From positions 1-7,196 of the forward strand of contig JAAYGE010000211.1 of assembly GCA_012727835.1 (NCBI GenBank): a stretch of 7,196 nt of DNA. The letters are read 5' to 3'. Positions 1-6,733 of this stretch are shown here, one piece after another. The stretch is from Bacillota bacterium. GTDB lineage: Bacteria > Bacillota_H > UBA994 > UBA5500. The notes beneath the pieces were generated by a model. It did not search any database. It worked only from the letters and a program-made list of their open reading frames with translations, and had not been told where the DNA came from. The number at the start of each line of letters is the position of its first letter. Positions within the stretch are counted from its first letter, which is position 1. A program made the translations under genes and the position numbers.

Positions 1-1
1 G

Positions 2-1027
2 GTGCAAGTGGCCTCTAACGGGGGGCGCCTAGTTTCCGAATTGAGGGAAGCAGGCATAGTTCACCATCGCGTCGCCTTGCATACCCGAAACCCGCTGAGC
101 ATACTGCGTAGCATTGGCCAGATAAAACGGCTAGTGCAGGCAGAACAAATTGAACTTATGCATGCCCATGCCCGCATTCCCGCCTGGGTAGCTGAGCGGG
201 TTATGCGGATGACTGGTGTGCCGTTTTTGACTACCTACCATGGGTTGTATAATAGCCACTGGTTTTTTAGACTGTTTACTAGTTCAGGCTTGCACACCAT
301 TGCCGTTAGCGAAGATGTGCGGGAGCATTTAGTTACCCGTTTTGGATTCCCGTCCTCGCAAGTAACGGTTATTCCTAATGGCATAGATGTTACCCGTTTT
401 AAACCCTCGGGGCCGGTGGATGTACAGCAGGTTCTATATATTAGTCGTCTCAGTGGTGAGCGGGGCGGGGTGGCCCTTACTGCTCTGGAAGCTATAGCTT
501 CTCTCGCGGGAAATTACCCTCGGCTACACTTAACTATAGTGGGCGAAGGGGATCGATTGGCGGAGGTAAAGCAACTGGGCGACCTTTTGTGCCGTCGAGT
601 GGGGCGTTCCATTTGCACCATTTTAGGTGGTAGGGGCGATGTGGACCGGCTAATGGCCGAATTCGGGCTAGTTATCGGTGTCGGCCGAGTAGCTTTAGAG
701 GCTATGAGTAGCGGAAAACCACTGATTGTAGCCAGCGAATATGGTAATCAAGGACTGCTGACGGAGGCCAATTTTGCTGCCGCCGCCAGCCGTAATTTTA
801 GCGCTCGCGGAGCAACACAACCGTCGACTGCAAGAACTCTGGTCAGCGAGCTGAAGAAGGCCCTCGATGCTCCCGATGAGGCCTTTCAAGAGGCTAAAAA
901 GATTCGCGAACTGGTAATTGGCACCTATTCGATGCCAGTAGTTGTGCGGCAGGTAATGGCAGTGTATGAACAGGTGAGAAAGCAGTTCGGCTGTCCAGAC
1001 GGGCATAAAGGAGGAAAGGCCAAATGA
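2..1027 (+). CDS. GT4-family glycosyltransferase, 5' end outside window
   Basis: Cytoplasmic glycosyltransferase of GT-B fold (family 4), probably adding a sugar to a lipid-linked cell wall polysaccharide precursor. The reading frame is open from the first base. The first visible codon (GTG) is most likely an internal Val, because GT4 proteins carry roughly 35-40 more N-terminal residues with a Gly-rich nucleotide-sugar loop. Visible residues 1-130 are the end of the N-terminal Rossmann domain, with HAHARIPAWVA near 54-64, TTYHGLYN near 77-84 and the typical AVSEDVREHL...VIPNGID linker near 101-129. The C-terminal donor domain starts with LYISRLSGERGG (145-156) and has TIVGEGDR and VGRVALEAMSSGKPLIVASE. 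The EX7E motif is degenerate: Glu233 is present but the position eight residues earlier is Ile. I recall the same pattern in GT4 proteins next to DUF5693/csaB. The stop overlaps the next start (ATGA). The sugar specificity cannot be read from sequence. Confidence 0.88.
   Translation: MQVASNGGRLVSELREAGIVHHRVALHTRNPLSILRSIGQIKRLVQAEQIELMHAHARIPAWVAERVMRMTGVPFLTTYHGLYNSHWFFRLFTSSGLHTIAVSEDVREHLVTRFGFPSSQVTVIPNGIDVTRFKPSGPVDVQQVLYISRLSGERGGVALTALEAIASLAGNYPRLHLTIVGEGDRLAEVKQLGDLLCRRVGRSICTILGGRGDVDRLMAEFGLVIGVGRVALEAMSSGKPLIVASEYGNQGLLTEANFAAAASRNFSARGATQPSTARTLVSELKKALDAPDEAFQEAKKIRELVIGTYSMPVVVRQVMAVYEQVRKQFGCPDGHKGGKAK
1007..1014 (+). promoter_or_regulatory. Ribosome binding site of the DUF5693 gene
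   Basis: AAAGGAGG lies 9 bases before the ATG at 1024. It sits inside the end of the glycosyltransferase gene. This supports the ATG that overlaps the upstream TGA and implies coupled translation. Confidence 0.8.
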
Positions 1028-2601
1028 AAAAAATAGAGCACCTTTTACTGGTGCTTGTCTTGGTAGGTGTGATAGCAGCGTCACAGCAGCTGAGCCTAAA
1101 AGCCGCTATCGAGCCCCTCAAGCGCCCTGTTACTCTCGTGGTCGACGCTTGGCAAGTAGAAGAGTTCGGAGATGACCGCGATCGCCTGTGGGAGGGCCTG
1201 CTCGAATCGGGAGTGGGGGCTGTCTTTATTCGCTCCCTAGATGAGTTGCCCCTTTTGCCTCCCGGAGTGCAAGTGATAGCAGTCGTTAATGAAGAAAACT
1301 GGGAAGAATGGAAGACAAACGATTATATGCCCGATGGTGTAGTTTTTTCCTTTAACCTCTTCCCCGATGAAATCTCCGTGATAGATGCTCGTTTTCCCGG
1401 CATTCCCTTTGGTTTATTAGAGTTCGTTTATACCAGCTCCTATGCTAATCGGGCCGACTATGTGCTGGGCCGGGCCAGGCGCGTCTATGATCGGCAACCG
1501 CGTGACACCAACCGTTTTTACAATGAGTTTGCCATTTCGGTTCTAGAACGTCAGGTGGATTTGGCGGTGATTCGCTTAATGTTAGAAGAGTCGGCCGATC
1601 TCAACTTGTCTCGGGCCCAACAGATTCAAGCTGCCATCCTAGCCGATGGACATTCCATCGGGCCTTTGCCTGAGCCAAGGCCACTCTTTCCCCAGCTGGG
1701 CTGGGCCCTTTGGGGTATGGCAGTTGCCTTAGGAGCCGCCGTATCACTAGTTGCCTATTACACTTTCGGTTCAAAGTTACCGACTATCCTTTATCTGGTG
1801 CCTCCGGTGGGGGCTCTCGCTGGAGTCTTCTTAGGCAGGTACCTGTTTAGCCCCACCTTTCTGCGGCAATTGCTTTCTTTAGGGGCCGCCGTCTTTTACC
1901 CCACAGCCGGCTTTGCCTATTGGTGGCGTCGGGTAAAGGATAAGCCGGCTTCTAGCATAGGTGTGGTGCTTCTCGACTTTGCCATTTTGATTCTTTGTGC
2001 CGTGGTGGGTGGATTATCGGTGCATGCCTTCTTAGCGCTGCCCATATTCCAGTTAAACCTTCTTCAATTTAAGGGCGTCAAACTGGCCTATATGTTGCCC
2101 TTGGGTTTTGCCGCATTGCATATTGGCTACTTTGTTTACCGGGATGTACGCCAGAGACCCCAAAAGTATTGGAATAAGCGTCGCACCCGGCAGATCGCGG
2201 TGCTGGGCGCTTTGGCGGTGGCAGTGGCCGTTTTTGTGCTCTTGAACCGTTCGGGCAATGCAACTCTGATTCCTGTGCCCGATTGGGAAATGGCTTTTCG
2301 CGACTTCCTGTTCCAGAAACTTTGGGCACGACCACGCACTAAAGAATTCTTGGGTTTCCCCTTGCTACTAATCGGTATCTATCTCTGGCGGCGAGATGAA
2401 CCCCTATATGGGGGCACCCTATTCCTGATCGGCTTTATCGGGGTTCTCTCTGTGGTTAATACTTTTGAACATCTCCATCATCCGATTGTGCTCAGCTTAA
2501 TTAGAACTGGGGTGGGGCTGGGACTAGGCCTGGTGCTAGGGTTAATAGCTCTGATGGTTGTACATTTCTATTTCCGTTTAAGGTGGGTTGGCGATGAGTA
2601 G
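1024..2601 (+). CDS. DUF5693 family polytopic membrane protein
   Basis: A 525-residue integral membrane protein. Residues 5-22 form an N-terminal membrane anchor. Residues 30-220 are a soluble, probably extracytoplasmic domain starting with a VTLVVDAWQVEE strand. About nine hydrophobic segments follow, near 226-248, 252-275, 280-300, 312-338, 352-372, 390-408, 442-456, 461-480 and 490-517. Between the last segments is a hallmark of the family as I recall it: a loop starting NRSGN (408-412), then an acidic/aromatic stretch and ARPRTKEFLGFP (435-446). Members sit beside csaB and a GT4 gene in many Firmicutes. The biochemical role is not established; a part in export, assembly or modification of the pyruvylated wall polymer is inferred from context. 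The soluble domain looks shorter than in members I recall (about 600-700 residues in total). It overlaps the gene on each side. Confidence 0.85.
   Translation: MKKIEHLLLVLVLVGVIAASQQLSLKAAIEPLKRPVTLVVDAWQVEEFGDDRDRLWEGLLESGVGAVFIRSLDELPLLPPGVQVIAVVNEENWEEWKTNDYMPDGVVFSFNLFPDEISVIDARFPGIPFGLLEFVYTSSYANRADYVLGRARRVYDRQPRDTNRFYNEFAISVLERQVDLAVIRLMLEESADLNLSRAQQIQAAILADGHSIGPLPEPRPLFPQLGWALWGMAVALGAAVSLVAYYTFGSKLPTILYLVPPVGALAGVFLGRYLFSPTFLRQLLSLGAAVFYPTAGFAYWWRRVKDKPASSIGVVLLDFAILILCAVVGGLSVHAFLALPIFQLNLLQFKGVKLAYMLPLGFAALHIGYFVYRDVRQRPQKYWNKRRTRQIAVLGALAVAVAVFVLLNRSGNATLIPVPDWEMAFRDFLFQKLWARPRTKEFLGFPLLLIGIYLWRRDEPLYGGTLFLIGFIGVLSVVNTFEHLHHPIVLSLIRTGVGLGLGLVLGLIALMVVHFYFRLRWVGDE
2580..2586 (+). 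promoter_or_regulatory. Ribosome binding site that sets the csaB start
   Basis: AAGGTGG lies 7 bases before the ATG at 2594 but only 1 base before the in-frame TTG at 2588. The ATG is therefore the likely start and the protein begins MSRYIISGYYGFGN. The same AAGGTGG core precedes ftsE. Confidence 0.75.
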
Positions 2602-3655
2602 ATATATAATTTCGGGTTACTACGGGTTCGGCAACGCTGGCGATGAAGCTATCTTGCAGGCGATTATCGATTCTTTGCAGCAGCAAGACCCGCAGGCCGA
2701 GATAACCGTCTTTTCCGCCCAGCCGCACCAGACAACAGCCGAGCATAAGGTGAAAGCAGTGCACCGTACCAGCCTGAGGGATGTACTGAAGGCTTTTCGA
2801 AATGCGGATTTGTTTATTAGTGGCGGTGGTGGCTTACTCCAGGATGCCACTAGTAGCCGCTCATTGCTTTATTACTTGGGGCTCTTGACTTTGGCCCGCT
2901 GGTCCGGTTGTAGAACCATGGTTTATGCCAATAGTATTGGCCCTATAAAAGAGCCTCGAAACAAAAAGTTGGCCCGATACGTATTAGAGAGAGTAGACTA
3001 CATTACAGTTAGAGATGAGCCTTCGCTACAATTGTTGCAGGATTTAGGGGTACGCAAGCCGCCCATAAAACTAACCGCTGATCCGGTGCTCTTGTTAGAG
3101 CTAGCGCCCCAGCCGCCTAAGGAAAAGACCATAGTGGTGGCGGTGCGCCAGTGGCCCAGCCAGCACAACTATTTGCAACAGATGACCTTAGCCTGTCGCC
3201 GCCTGGTGCAGGAAGGCTTTACTATTTTACTCATCCCCTTCCACTATGGCCGGGACTTAGCCGTTTCCGAAGAATTGGCCCAGGCCATAGGCCCGGGGGC
3301 CTGTTGTCTGGCCCAGCCGCCAGATTTCTCCCAGCTGCTGACCCAGCTGTCGCAGGCGGAAGTGGTGGTGGCCATGCGCCTGCATGCGCTGATCATGGGA
3401 GCCGTCTGTAAGCGTCCGTTGGTGGGCATCAGTTACGATCCGAAGGTGGACGGCTTCTTGCAGAGCGTGGGGCAACCACTGGCCGGAACCACCGACGCTT
3501 TGCAGGCCGAGCGCCTCTACCAGCTGGTGCTGGATGCCTACCAGCGGCGGGCAGAAATTAAGCAGGATTTGGCCGTCAGTTTGCAGGAACTCCGCAATTT
3601 AGCCGCTGAAAATGCGATTATCGCCCATAATTTGGCCGCAGGTAAAATAGGATGA
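2594..3655 (+). CDS. csaB: Polysaccharide pyruvyl transferase CsaB
   Basis: Transfers a pyruvyl group, from phosphoenolpyruvate in this family, to a sugar (ManNAc in characterised cases) of the secondary cell wall polymer. The resulting ketal is the ligand for SLH domains of S-layer proteins. The 353-residue length is usual. Family signatures: glycine-rich GYYGFGNAGDEAIL (8-21), ISGGGGLLQD (75-84), YANSIGPI (111-118), YITVRDEPS (136-144), LTADPVL (160-166), the RLHALI motif (262-267) and GISYDPKVDGFLQSVG (278-293). No signal peptide or membrane segment is visible, so it is cytoplasmic. It overlaps the DUF5693 gene by 8 bases and the wecG/tagA gene by ATGA. A TTG six bases upstream could add two residues but has no usable ribosome binding site. 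Identification is strong; the exact acceptor sugar is inferred from the family. Confidence 0.95.
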   Translation: MSRYIISGYYGFGNAGDEAILQAIIDSLQQQDPQAEITVFSAQPHQTTAEHKVKAVHRTSLRDVLKAFRNADLFISGGGGLLQDATSSRSLLYYLGLLTLARWSGCRTMVYANSIGPIKEPRNKKLARYVLERVDYITVRDEPSLQLLQDLGVRKPPIKLTADPVLLLELAPQPPKEKTIVVAVRQWPSQHNYLQQMTLACRRLVQEGFTILLIPFHYGRDLAVSEELAQAIGPGACCLAQPPDFSQLLTQLSQAEVVVAMRLHALIMGAVCKRPLVGISYDPKVDGFLQSVGQPLAGTTDALQAERLYQLVLDAYQRRAEIKQDLAVSLQELRNLAAENAIIAHNLAAGKIG

Positions 3656-4404
3656 AACAGCGCATCGATATACTAGGTTGCCCAGTGGACAATCTCACCA
3701 TGGAAACGGCGGTAGAGCGGATAGCCGACTATATTGCTCAAGGGCAGCCCTGCCAAGTGGTAACGGCCAACGCGGAGATTCTGTATGCGGCTCAAAACGA
3801 TCCGGGCCTCTTTCTCACCCTGCATGATGCGGCGCTGGTTACAGCCGATGGCATGGGGGTGTTACTGGCAGCCCGTATTTTAGGCCAACCTTTGCCCGAA
3901 AGGGTGGCTGGTGTGGATTTGGTCCATAGTCTGGCCCAATACGGTGCGCGGGCCGGCTGGCGTTTTTACCTGTTCGGTGCTAAACCGGAGGTGTTAGCCG
4001 CAGCGAAGGAGCGGCTGGAAGTGTTGTATCCCGGCTTGCAGATTGTGGGTAGCCATCACGGCTATTTCGACCCGGAGGAAAATGAAACGATCATTGAAAG
4101 TATCCGGCTCAGCGAGGCAGATATTCTCTTGGTGGCTTTGGGAGCGCCTAAGCAGGATAAATGGCTGCATGACCATCTGGGTTGAACGGGCGCCAAGGTG
4201 GGGATTGGCGTGGGGGGAACCTTCGATGTTCTGGCCGGTCGGGTAAGGCGGGCCCCCCTGTGGATGCAGCGTTTAGGTCTGGAATGGTTATTCCGTCTAT
4301 GGCAGCAACCCAGCCGTTGGCGTCGTACTTTAGCTTTGCCCCGCTTCGTTTGGGCGGTTTTATGCCAACGTTGGAGAGCTAAGAAGGAGGGGAAGGGAGA
4401 TTGA
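3652..4404 (+). CDS. WecG/TagA/CpsF glycosyltransferase, interrupted by in-frame TGA at codon 178
   Basis: GT26-family enzyme. Characterised TagA proteins transfer ManNAc from UDP-ManNAc to an undecaprenyl-diphosphate-linked GlcNAc, an early step in wall polymer synthesis. Codons 1-177 cover most of the catalytic domain: CQVVTANAEILYAA (34-47, with Thr38 and Asn40), VTADGMGV with the likely catalytic Asp66, LPERVAGVDL (81-90), FYLFGAKPEVLAAAKERL and LLVALGAPKQDKWL (159-172). TGA at 4183-4185 then stops the frame. The same frame continues without any indel into the expected C-terminus: GIGVGGTFDVLAGRVRRAP (184-202), LWMQRLGLEWLFRLW and a basic tail, ending at TGA 4402-4404. Without the interruption it would be 250 residues, normal for the family. 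The 177-residue product would lack the GVGG/FD segment and the C-terminal membrane-binding appendage needed for activity in studied TagA, so it would probably be inactive. The start overlaps the csaB stop (ATGA), with no clear ribosome binding site, suggesting coupled translation. Confidence 0.85.
4183..4185 (+). other. In-frame TGA inside the wecG/tagA gene
   Basis: Codon 178 reads TGA in a gene whose frame and alignment length are otherwise intact on both sides. It falls in a variable loop between KWLHDHLG and TGAKVGIGVGG, so the original residue cannot be assigned with certainty. One-step ancestors include CGA (Arg) and GGA (Gly). See the findings for comparison with the matching TGA in the RNase J gene. 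Confidence 0.9.
4190..4211 (+). other. Potential hairpin just after the in-frame TGA
   Basis: CGCCAA (4191-4196) pairs perfectly with TTGGCG (4205-4210), with a G-U closing pair (4190/4211) and an 8-base purine-rich loop GGTGGGGA. It starts 4 bases after the TGA. Its position resembles recoding stem-loops, but the loop lies closer to the UGA than in usual bacterial SECIS elements. It may be a chance product of Gly/Val codons. Confidence 0.35.
4384..4390 (+). promoter_or_regulatory. Ribosome binding site for the TTG start of the PspC gene
   Basis: AAGGAGG lies 10 bases before TTG 4401-4403. No ATG or GTG lies in frame between this site and the conserved PspC residues, which supports the TTG. 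The strong site may keep this gene translated even if ribosomes stop early in the upstream gene. Confidence 0.7.
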
Positions 4405-4865
4405 GTAAGCGGCTTTATAAAAAGAGCGATGAGGCTATGATAGCCGGCGGTTGTGCCGGTTTGGCCGAGTATTTGGGCGTTGATGCCACCCTCATTCGCT
4501 TAGCCTTTGTCATTTTGACATTCATGGGTGGCAGCGGTCTCTTTGCCTATCTGATAGCGGCCATTGTCATGCCCGAAAAGGGGTTAAAAAATGGCCGCTG
4601 GCAACCCACCGGCGATGATGGAACCTTTTATGATGCCACTACGGTGGACACGGGGACAGATGGGGAACCCAAGTCCAAGTCCGCCTCAATGCGCAGCAAT
4701 ACCCAGGCTCTGCTGGCCTACATTCTTATCGGTATTGGTAGCTATATGCTGATCGATAGGTACGTAAATTGGTATCGCATAGTCCGCTATATAAGGCCCT
4801 ACTGGCCCGTGCTTTTGATCGTTATCGGTATAGGCCTACTGCTAAATAGCAGTCGCAAGGCATAA
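4401..4865 (+). CDS. PspC domain membrane protein with LiaF-like C-terminal helices
   Basis: A 154-residue membrane protein. The PspC domain spans residues 2-60: KRLYKKSDEAMIAGGCAGLAEYLG, then VDATLIRLAFVILTF leading into a hydrophobic helix (about 31-57) that ends IVMPE, the normal family ending. Residues 61-102 are a polar, acidic Gly/Thr/Asp-rich linker. The C-terminal part (103-151) has two helices, LLAYILIGIGSYMLIDRY and YWPVLLIVIGIGLLLN, resembling the DUF5668/LiaF-type membrane domain common in Firmicute PspC proteins. PspC-domain proteins act in envelope-stress sensing; the specific partner here is unknown. It starts with TTG, its start overlaps the wecG/tagA stop (TTGA), and it ends the operon directly before a terminator, so it is probably expressed with the wall-polymer genes. 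Confidence 0.88.
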   Translation: MSKRLYKKSDEAMIAGGCAGLAEYLGVDATLIRLAFVILTFMGGSGLFAYLIAAIVMPEKGLKNGRWQPTGDDGTFYDATTVDTGTDGEPKSKSASMRSNTQALLAYILIGIGSYMLIDRYVNWYRIVRYIRPYWPVLLIVIGIGLLLNSSRKA

Positions 4866-4892
4866 AAAAAGCGCCGCTGGGGCGCTTTTTTT
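4864..4892. terminator. Bidirectional intrinsic terminator
   Basis: GCGCC (4871-4875) pairs with GGCGC (4881-4885) around a 5-base loop. Seven A on the left and seven T on the right extend the stem to 12 pairs and supply a U-tract on either strand. It overlaps the TAA of the PspC gene, ends the plus-strand operon, and also suits the converging RNase J transcript from the minus strand. Confidence 0.92.
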
Positions 4893-4995
4893 GTGCCTTG
4901 CTCGGTAGGGATAAAGGGGCTGCATCTCCTGCGGGCGCAGTTAGTGTATTCGTAAGCAGAGTAAATGGGGTAATCCACCACGCTTGAGGAATATC

Positions 4996-5041
4996 TGTAG
5001 GGGGCGCCCGGTGGTCGCCCCAGTTTTGTACAGGGCGCCCG
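4996..5041. repeat. GC-rich hairpin and 31-base-offset direct repeat between convergent genes
   Basis: GGGGCG (5001-5006) pairs with CGCCCC (5016-5021). After one C-T mismatch, CC (5008-5009) pairs with GG (5013-5014) around a GGT loop. The 15-base stretch at 4996-5010 recurs at 5027-5041 with two mismatches, each containing the palindrome GGGCGCCC. The form TGTAGGGGCG...CGCCCC resembles small dispersed intergenic hairpin repeats I recall from many Firmicute genomes, but copy number cannot be judged here. It lies in the presumed 3' untranslated part of the RNase J transcript. Nothing else is evident in 4893-5047. Confidence 0.5.
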
Positions 5042-5047
5042 CTGACC

Positions 5048-5062
5048 GGAGATTAAATCTCC
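5048..5062. repeat. Inverted repeat over the RNase J stop codon
   Basis: GGAGAT (5048-5053) and ATCTCC (5057-5062) are perfect inverted repeats with a 3-base spacer, spanning the last sense codons and the TAA of the minus-strand gene. No T-run follows on the minus strand, so it is not an intrinsic terminator by itself. It could be a 3' end hairpin or chance. Confidence 0.4.
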
Positions 5063-6720
5063 ATGATAATCGGCAGAATCATAGGCCGACGCTTGGTGCG
5101 CTCATAGAGGAAGCTGCCCAAAACGTCTCTAGCCGCCGACTTGAGGGCCGACCACTCGGTGATTTCACCCCGCAGGCAATTTTCCAGGCTGATGCGCACC
5201 TGTTCCTCCGCTTGGGCAATCAGGTCTTCCGCTTCGCGCACATAGACAAAACCGCGGGTGATGATGTCGGGGCCGGCTTTAATGGTGCGGGAGTTCTTGT
5301 CGATGGTTACTACCACCACCAGCACCCCGTCTAGCGACAGCTGTTGCCGGTCGCGCAATACCACATTCCCCACATCGCCAATGCCCAGGCCATCCACCAA
5401 TACTATACCGGCCTGTACCCGTCCGGCAATGCGGGCGCCACGGGCATCAAACTCTAGAATTTCACCGTTAGTCAGCGTAAACACATTCTCCCGGGGCACA
5501 CCCACTTCCTCCGCCAGGGCGGTGCAGGCCGTCAGGTGGCGATACTCCCCGTGGAAGGGCACCACATAACGGGGGCGTACCAAGTTCATCAGTAGCTTGA
5601 GTTCCTCTTGGCTGGCATGGCCCGACACGTGCACATCGGCGGTGCCTTGGGCAATCACATGGGCACCGGCGCGGGCTAAGCCATCGATAACCCGGTTGAC
5701 CAGCTTATCATTGCCGGGCACCGGCGTGGACGAGAGAATCACCGTGTCTCCCGGCACAACGTTAATGAAATTATGACTCTGTTGCGCCATACGGGTTAAG
5801 CCCGACAACGGCTCTCCTTGGCTACCGGTGGAAAGGACCAGAATCTTATGAGCCGGCAGCTTAGTGATTTCTTCCGGTTCTAAATAGATGTCTTCAGGAA
5901 ATTGCAGATATCCCAGCTCTGAGCTGATGCGTATATTGTTGATCAAACTGCGACCAACGACCGTCACCTTGCGGCCATAATCACGGGCCACATCGAAGGC
6001 TTGCTGAATGCGGTGAATATTGGAGGCGAAGGAAGCCATGATGATCCGATCCCGCGTTTTATTAAAGATCTCGTCAAAGGTGCGACCGACAATCCGTTCC
6101 GATTGGGTGTACCCGGGCCGGTGGGCGTTGGTGGAGTCGCAAAATAGGGCCAAGACCCCATTCTTGCCGTATTCGGCCAGGGTTTGATAGTCGGCAACCC
6201 GGCCATCCACTGGCGTTTGGTCGAACTTAAAGTCGCCACTATGGATAATTACGCCCAGAGGCGTTTCGATGGCCAGCGCCACGCTATCAGGAATGCTATG
6301 GTTCATATGGATAAAGCGCACTTTGAAATGTCGGCCTAAGGAAATGTGGTCTCCCGCCTTCACTTCCCACAGCTTGGCTGTCAGCTGGTGTTCTTCCAGG
6401 TTGTTCTGCAAAATTCCCAGGGTGAGGCGTGCCCCATAAACCGGCACATCTATTTCTTTCAGAACAAAGGGGACCGCCCCAATATGGTCTTCATGTCCGT
6501 GGGTGAGAACGATACCGCGTATCTTCTTCTTGTTTTCCACTAGATAAGAAATATTGGGGATGACGAAATCAATGCCGAGCATTTCGTCTTCCGGAAATTT
6601 GAGACCCGCATCAATTACTATAATGTCGTTGCGACATTCGACGGCGAACATATTCTTGCCGATCTCGCCGATTCATCCCAAAGGGATCACTTGTACTTTT
6701 GTGGCATTTGCCACGATCAA
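5053..6720 (-). CDS. Ribonuclease J, interrupted by in-frame TGA at codon 16
   Basis: Metallo-beta-lactamase/beta-CASP ribonuclease with 5'-3' exo- and endonuclease roles in mRNA decay and rRNA maturation, cytoplasmic. From a TTG at 6720 it is 555 codons, the length of B. subtilis RNase J1, and the catalytic numbering matches: HGHEDH at 74-79, MNHSIPDS with His141, HSGDFKFD with Asp163, STGSQGE near 297-303, VSGHASQEE, and FHGEY with His390. The C-terminus RRPMILPIIMEI is canonical. The ATG at 6651, with no visible ribosome binding site, would give 532 residues lacking the first strand and the IPLGGxGEIGKN motif. That missing part is present upstream in frame, but TGA (6675-6673) replaces the second Gly of LGG. 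A GTG at 6714 and an ATG at 6741 are alternative starts; the TTG has the best spaced binding site. It is divergent from ftsE and convergent with the wall-polymer operon. Whether it is RNase J1 or J2 type cannot be settled, but all metal ligands are kept. Confidence 0.9.
6673..6675 (-). other. In-frame TGA at the conserved Leu-Gly-Gly of RNase J
   Basis: Reading the minus strand, codons before and after spell VIPLG-stop-IGEIGKNM. RNase J proteins have Gly at this position (Gly16 in B. subtilis J1). GGA to TGA is one G-to-T change. No indel is needed, so this is a substitution, a base-call error or a recoded codon. Confidence 0.9.
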
Positions 6721-6726
6721 AACTTT

Positions 6727-6733
6727 CCTCTTT
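6727..6733 (-). promoter_or_regulatory. Likely ribosome binding site for the TTG start of RNase J
   Basis: On the minus strand AAAGAGG lies 6 bases before TTG 6720-6718 and 12 bases before GTG 6714-6712. For the ATG at 6741-6739 the nearest AAGG is 13 bases away, so TTG is preferred. Confidence 0.5.

Noticed and set aside
4183..4185. TGA as a Trp codon (Mycoplasma-type code)
   Set aside because: The RNase J TGA falls where the family has Gly, not Trp, and TGG codons are used normally for Trp throughout these genes.
4198..4404. Separate 68-codon gene starting at GTG 4198
   Set aside because: It is the C-terminal part of the wecG/tagA frame after the TGA. No ribosome binding site precedes the GTG, so it is not an independent gene.
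5048..5062. Intrinsic terminator for RNase J at its stop codon
   Set aside because: The 6-bp AT-containing stem has no following U-tract on the minus strand; the strong hairpin at 4864-4892 is the better terminator for that transcript.
4984..5334. Plus-strand open frame of 116 codons over the end of RNase J
   Set aside because: It runs antisense to strongly conserved RNase J C-terminal coding sequence and its translation resembles no family; it is a shadow frame.
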